A stretch of 64,000 nucleotides of DNA, from NCBI GenBank assembly GCA_024401115.1, contig JAKSLP010000012.1, positions 1 to 64,000 on the forward strand. Reading direction: 5' to 3'. The position numbers and the translations under genes were made by a program. The notes below the pieces were generated by a model. That model saw only the letters and a list, made by a program, of their open reading frames with translations, searched no databases and was not told the DNA's origin. Shown piece by piece: positions 56,697-63,409 of the stretch; the stretch's first letter is position 1; each line of letters starts with the position of its first letter. Source of the stretch: Bacteroidaceae bacterium. Lineage in GTDB: Bacteria; Bacteroidota; Bacteroidia; Bacteroidales; Bacteroidaceae.

Positions 56697-57935
56697 ATGA
56701 AACACAAGTTTTTTGCACTTATGGCAGTTGCAGCATTGGCACTATCGGCATGCAGCACAGACGAAGCTGTAGAGACACCACAGCAGCCAGTTACTGAAAA
56801 TCAGGATCCTGCACCGGAAACACCGGAATCTATACTGCTAACTCCCAAGCCTTTCGATTTCTGGAGCTTGTATCCGGATGAACGCAAAATAATAGCGAAC
56901 GTCAATCAGTTCGGTAACCGTTTGGCATCCTACATTTATGCATACAGTCCTAATTTTATATGCTCTCCGCTCAGCATTGAGATAGCATTGATGATGACGG
57001 CCAACGGTGCATCCGATACCGGTTGGGCCGAGGTTGCTCAGGCACTGAATCTGGATGCCGTTTCGCTAGACGAGCTGAACAGCTGTTACGGTAAGATCAT
57101 GAAGGGACTGACGTCGGGTTATGACGAGGGATTGCAGTTTTCTGTAGCCAACTCGGTTTGGGTGCGTGAAGGGCTCCCTATCGAGCCGCTGTTCATGGAG
57201 AACATGCAGAAGGTGTTCAATGCGGAATCGTTCAACATTACCACCAAGGAGGCTATGGACGATTGGGCCAGCAAGAAGACCGGCGGACTGATAAACAAGA
57301 TGCCGGTAGGTGCTCCTCTGTCAGAACTGCAGCTGTTGCTGGCCAATGCCACCTACTTCAATGGTCAGTGGCTGAACAAGTTTGATGCAGAGAAGACCAT
57401 TCCGTATCCGTTCAACAATTACGATGGAACCACTACCGAAACCAAGTTCATGAATAATAAATCAGGCCTCATGAGTGCATGGGAAGAGGGCTACAGCATG
57501 ATTACCCTGCCTTATAAGATAAACTCGTTCCAGATGGTGTTCTTCCTGCCCGACGAGGGCTATGAACTGGCCGACATGCTGCCTACTATCGATTGGTTTA
57601 CCCCGATGGAAAATCATGAAGTATACTATGCTATTCCTTTGTTTAAGGAGACATCGGAGTTCAGTGCTACGGAATTCTTGAAGGAATTAGGTGTCAACGA
57701 TCTGTTCCACCAGACACCGGGTATAGCCCCAGGCATAACACTTAGTGATGTATCGCAGACGGCCACCATAGAGGTGAACGAGTCAGGAGCCAAGGCAGCC
57801 GCCATTTCGACAAGTGATTGGATATCAAGCCCAACCATTCCATCTCTGTTCCTTCTGGACCGTCCATTCGCCTATGCTATCGTAGAGCAGAATACCCAGA
57901 CGGTTTTGTTCCAGGGAGTAGTTTCTAAATTTTAA
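56697..57935 (+). CDS. Serpin-family protease inhibitor lipoprotein
   Basis: 412 residues; lipobox ALALSACSTD, a Pro/Glu-rich tether, then a complete serpin fold. Blocks: FICSPLSIEIALMMTANGAS, ANSVWVREGLPI, LLLANATYFNGQWLNKF, MVFFLPDEGYEL. The hinge is VNESGAKAAAIST (small residues, as in inhibitory serpins), followed by the reactive loop SDWISSPTIPSL and the strand DRPFAYAIVEQNTQTVLFQG. Positional comparison with alpha-1-antitrypsin puts P1 near the second Ser of ISSP, pointing to elastase- or subtilisin-like targets (inference). Anchored on the envelope, it may protect the cell from host or competitor proteases. Confidence 0.9.
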   Translation: MKHKFFALMAVAALALSACSTDEAVETPQQPVTENQDPAPETPESILLTPKPFDFWSLYPDERKIIANVNQFGNRLASYIYAYSPNFICSPLSIEIALMMTANGASDTGWAEVAQALNLDAVSLDELNSCYGKIMKGLTSGYDEGLQFSVANSVWVREGLPIEPLFMENMQKVFNAESFNITTKEAMDDWASKKTGGLINKMPVGAPLSELQLLLANATYFNGQWLNKFDAEKTIPYPFNNYDGTTTETKFMNNKSGLMSAWEEGYSMITLPYKINSFQMVFFLPDEGYELADMLPTIDWFTPMENHEVYYAIPLFKETSEFSATEFLKELGVNDLFHQTPGIAPGITLSDVSQTATIEVNESGAKAAAISTSDWISSPTIPSLFLLDRPFAYAIVEQNTQTVLFQGVVSKF

Positions 57936-57954
57936 TAATTACACAAAGCATTAT

Positions 57955-58052
57955 AATGTCATCCTGAGCGTAGCCCAAAGAAGAAAGAATGTCATCCTGA
58001 GCGTAGCCCAAAGAAATAAATAATGTCATCCTGAGCGTAGCGAAGGATCTTT
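57955..58052 (+). repeat. Three tandem copies of a dispersed GTCATCCTGAGCG repeat
   Basis: Copies begin at 57955, 57988 and 58022 (aatgtcatcctgagcgtag...), period 33-34 bp. The third continues as cgaaggatct. The same word, diverged and inverted, bounds the element at 63287-63392. This repeat type is common between genes of Bacteroidota. Confidence 0.75.
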
Positions 58053-58165
58053 CTAAACCGGATGGCCTTATCCCGAATGGCAGAAGTAAAAAGTTAAAAA
58101 ATCAAAATTGGGGGGGTAGGGTGCTGATTCTTAGGAATTGATAGTCATAATATTGTAATTATTTG

Positions 58166-58173
58166 TATTTTTG
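58166..58173 (+). promoter_or_regulatory. -7 promoter element for the lipoprotein at 58197
   Basis: TATTTTTG is a full -7 match, 24 bp before the ATG at 58198. A second match at 58182-58189 is too close to the ATG to leave a leader. Confidence 0.4.
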
Positions 58174-58196
58174 CAACATACTAAATTTGATGGATT

Positions 58197-59000
58197 ATGA
58201 AAGCACGGCATTTTTTATTTTTGAGCATGGCATCCATATTCATGTTGGGTGCATGCAGCAGTGATGATGCGCTGGATAATGAGCAGCCTTGGGGTGAATA
58301 CAATGGCGATTGGGATGAGGAGGCTGCCGAGTACGAAAAAGCATTCGACCGCCCTGCAGATACCTATACCTATCCCATTGAGATAGGTTCGGATGAGTAT
58401 ATCGAATTAAACAAGCAGGGAATGCAAGCTGTTTTTCAGGCATTCGAGATTCCTGCTGCTACGCTGAAGGGAATGTCCACCGCAGGAATTATCCAGTCGT
58501 TTATTGAATATCCGTTCTTGTTGGATTTTGATGTGGCTCATCCCAGCATTCAATATTCTGTAGAACGCCTCAAGAGCATGAATTTAGGCCAGGAATTGAT
58601 TACCCGAAAGGATGCCGGTGAATGGTTGCTGCGCTATTGGATGACCTATCCATCGGCAGATATTAAGCAAGGTAAGCTCCCACGCTATATGCGTTACCTG
58701 ATTTCGGTACCTGAGATTACCAAGACCATGACTACCAATCAGATTAAGAATTTCATGCATAGAGCCTTGAGTAACTGGCCCGAGTTGGAAGACAGTAATG
58801 GAAAGCTGATGAGCAATACCGGTTATATCTATATGTTCGGAAAACTGCTTCAGAGTGCCGGGTACAAGCCACTTAATGAATTACTGAAGAAAGATAAAGA
58901 ATTGGATGATTTCCTGAACGTTCATGAATTAGGTTGCCCCGTTCCTAAAAACATAGAAGAGGTCTTTCTGCTGACAAACAAGTTCATGACAAACAAATAA
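58197..59000 (+). CDS. Lipoprotein of unknown function, paralogue of 54012-54752
   Basis: 267 residues; lipobox FMLGACSSDD with the acidic run expected for surface lipoproteins. Mostly helical. Shares with the 54012 protein the order YPI-x-G-(T/S)-D, a GMQ or DMQ segment, IPA and a long hydrophobic helix. The C-terminal ~20 residues (NIEEVFLLTNKFMTNK) also match in position (EEEVFGFAKGFVSE). Lies beyond the serpin gene and the tandem repeat. Confidence 0.75.
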   Translation: MKARHFLFLSMASIFMLGACSSDDALDNEQPWGEYNGDWDEEAAEYEKAFDRPADTYTYPIEIGSDEYIELNKQGMQAVFQAFEIPAATLKGMSTAGIIQSFIEYPFLLDFDVAHPSIQYSVERLKSMNLGQELITRKDAGEWLLRYWMTYPSADIKQGKLPRYMRYLISVPEITKTMTTNQIKNFMHRALSNWPELEDSNGKLMSNTGYIYMFGKLLQSAGYKPLNELLKKDKELDDFLNVHELGCPVPKNIEEVFLLTNKFMTNK

Positions 59001-59077
59001 TACACAAAGAGGATTGCTTGTTAACTAAACAAATCTTCTCTGTGTTCAAAATATAGGTGTGGAATTGTTACAAAACC

Positions 59078-59109
59078 TTTGGGGCAATCAAGAATAATGC
59101 TTACTTTTG
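59078..59109 (+). promoter_or_regulatory. Consensus promoter for the toxin-antitoxin operon
   Basis: TTTG (59078-59081), a 20-bp spacer and TACTTTTG (59102-59109): a full match to both boxes. A palindrome-rich stretch follows up to the ATG, a plausible antitoxin operator. Confidence 0.7.
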
Positions 59110-59188
59110 CAAATGTTCCCATGCTAGGGTTTCATTGATGGGAATGGCTATAGGAATAGCAAATAATAAGATATTCATAGAATAGGCA

Positions 59189-59485
59189 ATGGCAAGCAAG
59201 AAATATAAAAAATCAGAATGTGATGCTCAATTGGTTGCAGAACCAATGGATGATTACAATAACTCTGTGGTTTTACCAGTTCCAACTCAGATTATGGTAA
59301 ACATAGAAGATGTAAGTATGCTGAAGGAAATAAAGCATGCCATCAGTATGATTCGTGGTGTGGTAAGTGTAGAAAAGAGTCCTGCCATGAAATCGTATGA
59401 GCGTGCTAGAGCCGATGTAAAAGCTGGGCGGGTAGTAGAGTTTGAAAACTTGGATGACCTTAAAGCTTTCTACGATAAATTATGA
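59189..59485 (+). CDS. Antitoxin of a type II toxin-antitoxin module
   Basis: 98 residues, small and charged, directly upstream of a YafQ-type toxin and overlapping it by 4 nt. The middle (MVNIEDVSMLKEIKHAISMIRGV) and the C-terminal helix (ARADVKAGRVVEFENLDDLK) fit the pattern of DNA-binding and toxin-wrapping parts, but no standard DNA-binding motif is obvious. The assignment rests mainly on context. Confidence 0.75.
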   Translation: MASKKYKKSECDAQLVAEPMDDYNNSVVLPVPTQIMVNIEDVSMLKEIKHAISMIRGVVSVEKSPAMKSYERARADVKAGRVVEFENLDDLKAFYDKL

Positions 59486-59757
59486 CTTACGCATTGAAAA
59501 CGACTAATAGTTTCTTGCGTGATCTGAAGATGTGTAAGAAGCGTGGCTATGATATGGAAAAATTGTGGGGAATTATTGGTAAACTTCTGCAAGGAGAGCC
59601 ATTACCTGCATCTTGCAAACTTCATAAACTGTCTGGCAATCATAAGGGTGAGTGGGAATGTCACATTGCTCCTGATTGGTTACTGATTTGGGAACAGAAC
59701 GATACGGAACTTACATTGATGATGCTTAGTACGGGAACCCATAGTGATTTATTTTAA
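59482..59757 (+). CDS. YafQ-family mRNA interferase toxin
   Basis: 91 residues, the usual size for RelE/YafQ toxins, which cleave mRNA in the ribosome. Signature: LPASCKLHKLSGNHKGEWEC, then HIAPDWLLIWEQND and MLSTGTHSDLF, where the His of TGTHSDLF is the catalytic residue in YafQ. All key histidines are present, so it looks active. Followed by a hairpin terminator. Confidence 0.88.
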   Translation: MTYALKTTNSFLRDLKMCKKRGYDMEKLWGIIGKLLQGEPLPASCKLHKLSGNHKGEWECHIAPDWLLIWEQNDTELTLMMLSTGTHSDLF

Positions 59758-59790
59758 TAATAAATGATTATCAGTGGTTTACATAATAAT

Positions 59791-59829
59791 AAAGAGGGCC
59801 TGTCAAACGACAAGTCCTCTTTGTCTTTT
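59791..59829 (+). terminator. Hairpin after the toxin gene
   Basis: The arms aaagagg (59791-59797) and cctcttt (59816-59822) with partial inner pairing, followed by a T-rich stretch. Confidence 0.5.
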
Positions 59830-59912
59830 ACAGGATTCCGTAGGCAGTCAGGATTCCCGTGAGTGCCGTGAGCAGCGCATTAATAATGATGCTCCATTTG
59901 TACTGTTTACAT
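59828..59912 (-). pseudogene. Relic of a smalltalk-type small protein gene
   Basis: The minus strand encodes YKWSIIINALLTALTGILTAY... ending GIL-stop, nearly identical to the intact peptide at 62836-62922. The ATG at 59912 is out of frame with it (one extra T after ATG), so translation is broken. Confidence 0.65.
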
Positions 59913-60168
59913 AAAAAAAGGAGAAACTGAAGAAATTATAGAGACCCCAAAATCGGAAGACAACTTTTCAAAAATAGGAAAGGATTTCAAATATTCTGCT
60001 GTCTTTGAAAGTATCAATGAGTCTATCTGTAGAAATCTAAATGTTATGGCAGAAAATGGTTTTGGTGGTCATAACAATACTGTTGAAACAATAATGGACA
60101 TTTCTATTAACCGAAAGGGACAAACGCCACATATATATAGAGGGAATTTGTATAAAGGTCTTTTATAG
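59890..60168 (+). pseudogene. C-terminal fragment of an unknown gene without start codon
   Basis: An open frame of about 92 codons (KKGETEEIIETPKSEDNFSK ... HIYRGNLYKGLL-stop) has protein-like composition but no ATG until its last third. Its beginning abuts the broken smalltalk relic, so a deletion or insertion junction near 59910 probably removed the start. Confidence 0.4.
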
Positions 60169-60272
60169 TAATCATTCAAATAGAAAGTAATATAGCAAAT
60201 CCCATATTCCAATTAAGGAAATGGGATTCTTTTATGAAGATTCTGTGCCTAATAGTATATAATTGCCTTAAG

Positions 60273-61226
60273 TTATTTGATTAAATCTACATCTTTCATA
60301 AAATCGCACATCTGGTCAATCCAATTGTCAACAGAGTTTCCTGTATGAGTTGCGCCATAGCCGTGTTCAGCCTTCCAATAGTTATGCACCTCAACAGGTT
60401 TCTTTGCCAGTCTCCAAGCTTTATATATATTAAGTTGCTCGTCAGGTGTAAACACATCGTTTACAGGAGAACACAAGAACAGTGGAGCCGCATCTTCGGG
60501 TGCCTTCACATCCGGAGTCCAACCAGTATATATTGCACCGACGAAAGCTGGACGACTACTCTCGGTATGGTTTTGTGCGATATACATGGAGATAAGACTG
60601 CCGGCAGAAAAGCCCATAATACCAACCTTATCAGGATTTAACCCCCATTTCTTTGCATTACCTTTAATTAATGTCATGGCTTGTGTTGCGTCGGCCATTG
60701 CCAGCTGAGTCTTTGGAGTGTTTAGCGCACGATCTGACATCAACGGCCCCTCGCCATTGGCAATCTCCTTTGGATCCTTCTTGTCACCCATGATAAATTT
60801 CATTACTTCCAAGCCAACTTCTATCCCGTTGTCAACCGACTTACCATTGTCCTTTAGCATTGGGTTCAGACGATACTTTAGCAAGAACACGGTGAAACCA
60901 CGTTTAACAAGTTCCTTTGCAACCAAAGTTCCTTCTGTATCCCAGGAGAGCATGAGAAAACCACCGCCAGGACATACCAGCATGGTACTGCCATTGTCTT
61001 TGCTTTTGTCTGGCAGATAGACCGTCATGGTAGGGTTACTCACATTCACAATGGCAGCATTGTCACCCATCATGATGGTTTTCTCTTCTACACCGCTTTT
61101 CTCAACCTTATCATATAGGTTGATTACAGATTCATTTTCTAATTTTGCCGGCATCTTCTGTGCCATACCTGTCAAAACAGCACTCATGAATACTGTCATT
61201 GCCATTAAAACTTTCTTCATATTCAT
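60273..61226 (-). CDS. Secreted alpha/beta-hydrolase (BD-FAE/acetyl esterase-like)
   Basis: About 317 residues from ATG 61226 (MNMKKVLMAM), the start that puts the signal peptide (VFMSAVLTGMAQ) at the N-terminus; the in-frame ATG at 61259 lies in a repeat. Oxyanion-hole region STMLVCPGGGFLMLSWDTEG, nucleophile Ser207 in GIMGFSAGSLISM, acid Asp in CSPVNDVFTP and His in KAEHGYGAT form the triad. Similar enzymes remove acetyl or feruloyl groups from hemicellulose or act on xylo-oligosaccharide esters; the substrate here is unproven. Confidence 0.87.
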   Translation of the reverse strand: MNMKKVLMAMTVFMSAVLTGMAQKMPAKLENESVINLYDKVEKSGVEEKTIMMGDNAAIVNVSNPTMTVYLPDKSKDNGSTMLVCPGGGFLMLSWDTEGTLVAKELVKRGFTVFLLKYRLNPMLKDNGKSVDNGIEVGLEVMKFIMGDKKDPKEIANGEGPLMSDRALNTPKTQLAMADATQAMTLIKGNAKKWGLNPDKVGIMGFSAGSLISMYIAQNHTESSRPAFVGAIYTGWTPDVKAPEDAAPLFLCSPVNDVFTPDEQLNIYKAWRLAKKPVEVHNYWKAEHGYGATHTGNSVDNWIDQMCDFMKDVDLIK

Positions 61227-61253
61227 CCTATTTTTATTGATTTGTAATATCTG

Positions 61254-61286
61254 ATTCATAAAATTAAAAAATTTTATTCATGACAA
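61254..61286. repeat. Copy of the smalltalk leader palindrome
   Basis: The sequence attcataaaattaaaa...ttttattcatgacaa also occurs at 62917-62947, where it forms the leader and ATG of the intact smalltalk-like gene. Here it carries two extra A residues and no smalltalk frame follows. Confidence 0.7.
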
Positions 61287-61534
61287 GATAATTGAGATTT
61301 GAGATTGAGATAAGAAAATACCGCCTGCAGATAGGCACTAAGGAGAAATTCATCGATTTGCTTTTCTTCCACATTCCGCTGAATTGCTACGTGGTGATTG
61401 AGGCAAAGTTGGGAGAATTGCCAGAAGAGGGCAAGGACAAATAACCGACGCTGTGGGTAGTATCCCATGGGCAGCATCTTGTCCATCAGCACCTTCATCT
61501 CGTCCGCATCCCGGACAATAATCTGCGGAATCAT
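61274..61534 (-). CDS. Hypothetical 86-residue protein
   Basis: Starts 26 bp after the nitroreductase stop. Begins MIPQIIVRDADEMKVLMDK and ends LNLKSQLSCHE. Mostly helical, no signal peptide, no family recognised. Its last codons run into the leader-type repeat at 61254-61286, so the 3' end may have been altered by repeat insertion or deletion. Could also be a remnant of a longer gene. Confidence 0.4.
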   Translation of the reverse strand: MIPQIIVRDADEMKVLMDKMLPMGYYPQRRLFVLALFWQFSQLCLNHHVAIQRNVEEKQIDEFLLSAYLQAVFSYLNLKSQLSCHE

Positions 61535-61559
61535 ATACTGGTAATGGCTTCATGGCACG

Positions 61560-62171
61560 TTACCATTTATTGGTGTGAATCAATGATTCATCATATTTAT
61601 CCTTAATGGCCACGGTCTCAGCAGGATAGCCAACAGCCATCATAGCCATGGGCACAATATGATCGGGAGTGCCCAGCAGTTCAGAGAGGAACTTTACTCT
61701 ACTCATCTGCGGGTAAGCTCCCATATACACTGCTCCCAACCGCATGGAATGAGCAGCCAGCAGCATGTTCTCCATGCACGCAGCACAATCCTGCACCCAA
61801 TAGTTGCGCGCATCACCATCCAATGTCTTGCTCATATCCGCACACACCACAATCACCTGAGGAGCGCGCTCGGCAGCAGTGGCCGGTCCGATGTTATCGG
61901 TAATAGCTTTCTTAATAGCCGGATCATCCACCACGATAAAGTTCCAGGGACGCATATCCATGGCCGATGGAGCCGCCATTCCGGCTCTCAAAATCTTATT
62001 GAGGGTAGCATCATCCAGTTTCTGGTCGGTGTATTGGCGAATACTCACACGGGTCATTATATTGTTCAGTACCACCTTTTCAGCCGAATCATTGCCGGAT
62101 GGTGTTGACTGATTACAGGATAGGAAAGCCAGAGCCGAAACGGCTAAGGCCAGGATAGCAGCGAATTTCAT
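61560..62171 (-). CDS. Nitroreductase-family lipoprotein
   Basis: 203 residues. Unusual lipoprotein signal peptide for this FMN-dependent family: ALAVSALAFLSCNQ. The family core follows: IMTRVSIRQYTDQKLDDATL (phosphate-binding R-x-S-x-R), MAAPSAMDMRPWNFIVVDD, QDCAACMENMLLAAHSMRLGAV and MMAVGYPAE. Nitroreductases bind FMN in the cytoplasm, so an envelope-anchored form raises the question of how flavin is loaded and what supplies electrons. It follows the lipoprotein gene by 8 bp. Confidence 0.87.
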   Translation of the reverse strand: MKFAAILALAVSALAFLSCNQSTPSGNDSAEKVVLNNIMTRVSIRQYTDQKLDDATLNKILRAGMAAPSAMDMRPWNFIVVDDPAIKKAITDNIGPATAAERAPQVIVVCADMSKTLDGDARNYWVQDCAACMENMLLAAHSMRLGAVYMGAYPQMSRVKFLSELLGTPDHIVPMAMMAVGYPAETVAIKDKYDESLIHTNKW

Positions 62172-62179
62172 AAATGCTA

Positions 62180-62692
62180 TTATTTGGTTAGTGATTTGTT
62201 GAGATTACGGATAAGTGTCTTGTATAAACTTTTGTCTTTTCCTGCATAATAAATGGAATGATCCTCGTCCGTATAGTCCACCGGATATATGGTCAGTTGG
62301 GTACTATCAGGTAAGAATACGGCTACCAGATTCGAACAGAAAGGCATGTCCTTGGTCCGGTAAGACACTACATAGCCAAAAGCATTAGCTTTAGGGTTTA
62401 GTCCGTTGTTGGTCTTGTCAATCACATTGATAATGCTTTCATTTTCAAGCAAGAAGTCGCCGACACTATCGATTGCCGAACGCAGGTCCAAATCCATCCA
62501 ATCAGTATTTGCCACATGAATTCTTGTGCCCCAATCCACGGAGAACTCCTCTACCTCCTGACTTTCGGAAAGATGGCTTTTAACCAGGTCGAGCACGGCT
62601 TGATCCTTGGCGTTCAGGGGTTCAGCAGAAGGTGCACAGGCCACTAGAACAGACCCGCAAAAAGCGATGCCCAATGTCAATATTTTATTCAT
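62180..62692 (-). CDS. Small lipoprotein of unknown function
   Basis: 170 residues; lipobox GSVLVACAPS. Alpha/beta pattern with ENESIINVIDKTNNGLNPK, FGYVVSYRTKDM and LVAVFLPDSTQLTIYPVD; not matched to a family. Probably co-transcribed with the nitroreductase. Confidence 0.72.
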   Translation of the reverse strand: MNKILTLGIAFCGSVLVACAPSAEPLNAKDQAVLDLVKSHLSESQEVEEFSVDWGTRIHVANTDWMDLDLRSAIDSVGDFLLENESIINVIDKTNNGLNPKANAFGYVVSYRTKDMPFCSNLVAVFLPDSTQLTIYPVDYTDEDHSIYYAGKDKSLYKTLIRNLNKSLTK

Positions 62693-62749
62693 AGATATAA
62701 GTCAATAAAACGTACATACTATTCGCGGAACAGTTACCGCTTAATGATG

Positions 62750-62780
62750 CAAATATACATTTTTTTTCCTATAAAGCAAT
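62750..62780 (-). promoter_or_regulatory. Promoter for the lipoprotein/nitroreductase unit
   Basis: The minus strand reads TATATTTG (complement of 62750-62757), a full -7 match, with ATTG 19 bp upstream as a partial -33. Confidence 0.5.
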
Positions 62781-62790
62781 GCCAGATAAT

Positions 62791-62829
62791 AAAAAAAACG
62801 TGCCACGTTGAACCGGTCCCCATGGCACG
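62791..62829 (-). terminator. Terminator after the smalltalk-like gene
   Basis: The arms cgtgcca (62799-62805) and tggcacg (62823-62829), followed on the minus strand by eight T residues. Confidence 0.8.
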
Positions 62830-62835
62830 CGCGCT

Positions 62836-62922
62836 TCACAGAATGCCATAAGCCGTAAGCACTCCTGTGATAGCGGTGAGCAGTGCATTGATAATGATGC
62901 TCCATTTGTTTTTGCTATTCAT
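62836..62922 (-). CDS. Smalltalk-like 28-residue membrane peptide
   Basis: Begins MNSKNKWSIII and ends LTAYGIL: a short basic N-terminus and one hydrophobic helix. It resembles the Bacteroidales 'smalltalk' proteins commonly encoded near HU-like genes and an N-acetylmuramoyl-L-alanine amidase (association from memory). Here the HU-like gene is upstream at 63410, but the amidase gene is absent from its usual place. It is followed by a strong terminator. Function unknown. Confidence 0.65.
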   Translation of the reverse strand: MNSKNKWSIIINALLTAITGVLTAYGIL

Positions 62923-62942
62923 AAAATTAAAATTTTATTCAT

Positions 62943-63077
62943 GACAACGGTCAACAGACAACAGTCAACAGACGGCTATGCAGTAGACAATTGTCATGAA
63001 GATTAGTTGGTTGGTTTGGGGAAAATCTCGATAGTTTTCTCTTTCAGTCTGTTGACTGTTGTCTGTTGACTGTTGTC
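62943..63077. repeat. 31-bp imperfect inverted repeat of CTGTTGACTGTTGT-type units
   Basis: Bases 62943-62973 match the reverse complement of 63047-63077 with one mismatch. The right arm lies inside the coding sequence of the 84-residue membrane protein. Related units also occur inside the HU-like gene tail near 63490-63570. Confidence 0.75.
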
Positions 63078-63257
63078 CAGCCGCAGGCTGATATACTGCT
63101 CAATTCCAAATATACTGCCAGCGTAGATTAAGATCTGTGCGAAGATGTACAATACCGAGTCATCAATTTCGCCGGGTGGTGGCAGGAATAAGGAGATGTA
63201 AGCTAGCAGGATGCCGGATGCTAGCAGCATTACTGCCGAAAAGTTTTTAGTTTTCAT
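63003..63257 (-). CDS. Small two-helix membrane protein
   Basis: 84 residues. Two hydrophobic helices (AVMLLASGILLAYISLFL and VLYIFAQILIYAGSIFGI) and a polar tail. The tail segment LDNSQQTTVNRL is encoded by the CTGTTGACTGTTGT repeat, which has evidently expanded or inserted into the gene. No family recognised. Lies between the HU-like and smalltalk-like genes. Confidence 0.6.
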   Translation of the reverse strand: MKTKNFSAVMLLASGILLAYISLFLPPPGEIDDSVLYIFAQILIYAGSIFGIEQYISLRLDNSQQTTVNRLKEKTIEIFPKPTN

Positions 63258-63286
63258 AGATAATCATTAGTATGTCATTCAATAGT

Positions 63287-63392
63287 TTGTCATTCTGAGC
63301 GAATGCGAAGAATCTTACCTCGCGAGGAAGCATACTTTAAAAAGCTACCACTACTTATTCAGAAAGATCCTTCGTTTCACTCAGGATGACAA
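63287..63392. mobile_element. MITE-like element with 30-bp imperfect terminal inverted repeats
   Basis: Left arm 63287-63316 (ttgtcattctgagcg...) and right arm 63363-63392 (...cactcaggatgacaa) pair with about six mismatches; the internal part is about 46 bp with no ORF. The arm sequence is the same family as the tandem repeat at 57955-58052. Confidence 0.65.
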
Positions 63393-63409
63393 TTAGGTTA
63401 ATGAGTCAA

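Larger units (their letters stand above)
59758..60272. other. 515-bp stretch of gene relics between the TA module and the esterase
   Basis: Contains a terminator hairpin (59791-59822), a smalltalk-like relic (minus, 59828-59912), a startless open frame (plus, 59890-60168) and a second terminator-like hairpin (60198-60228, arms aatcccat/atgggatt). No intact gene was found. Confidence 0.6.

Noticed and set aside
57955..58052. CRISPR array
   Set aside because: Only three units, 5-7 bp between them, no unique spacers and no cas genes in the window.
61350..61553. Alternative 67-codon frame overlapping the 86-residue ORF
   Set aside because: The frame at 61274-61534 has a more protein-like composition; neither is strongly supported.
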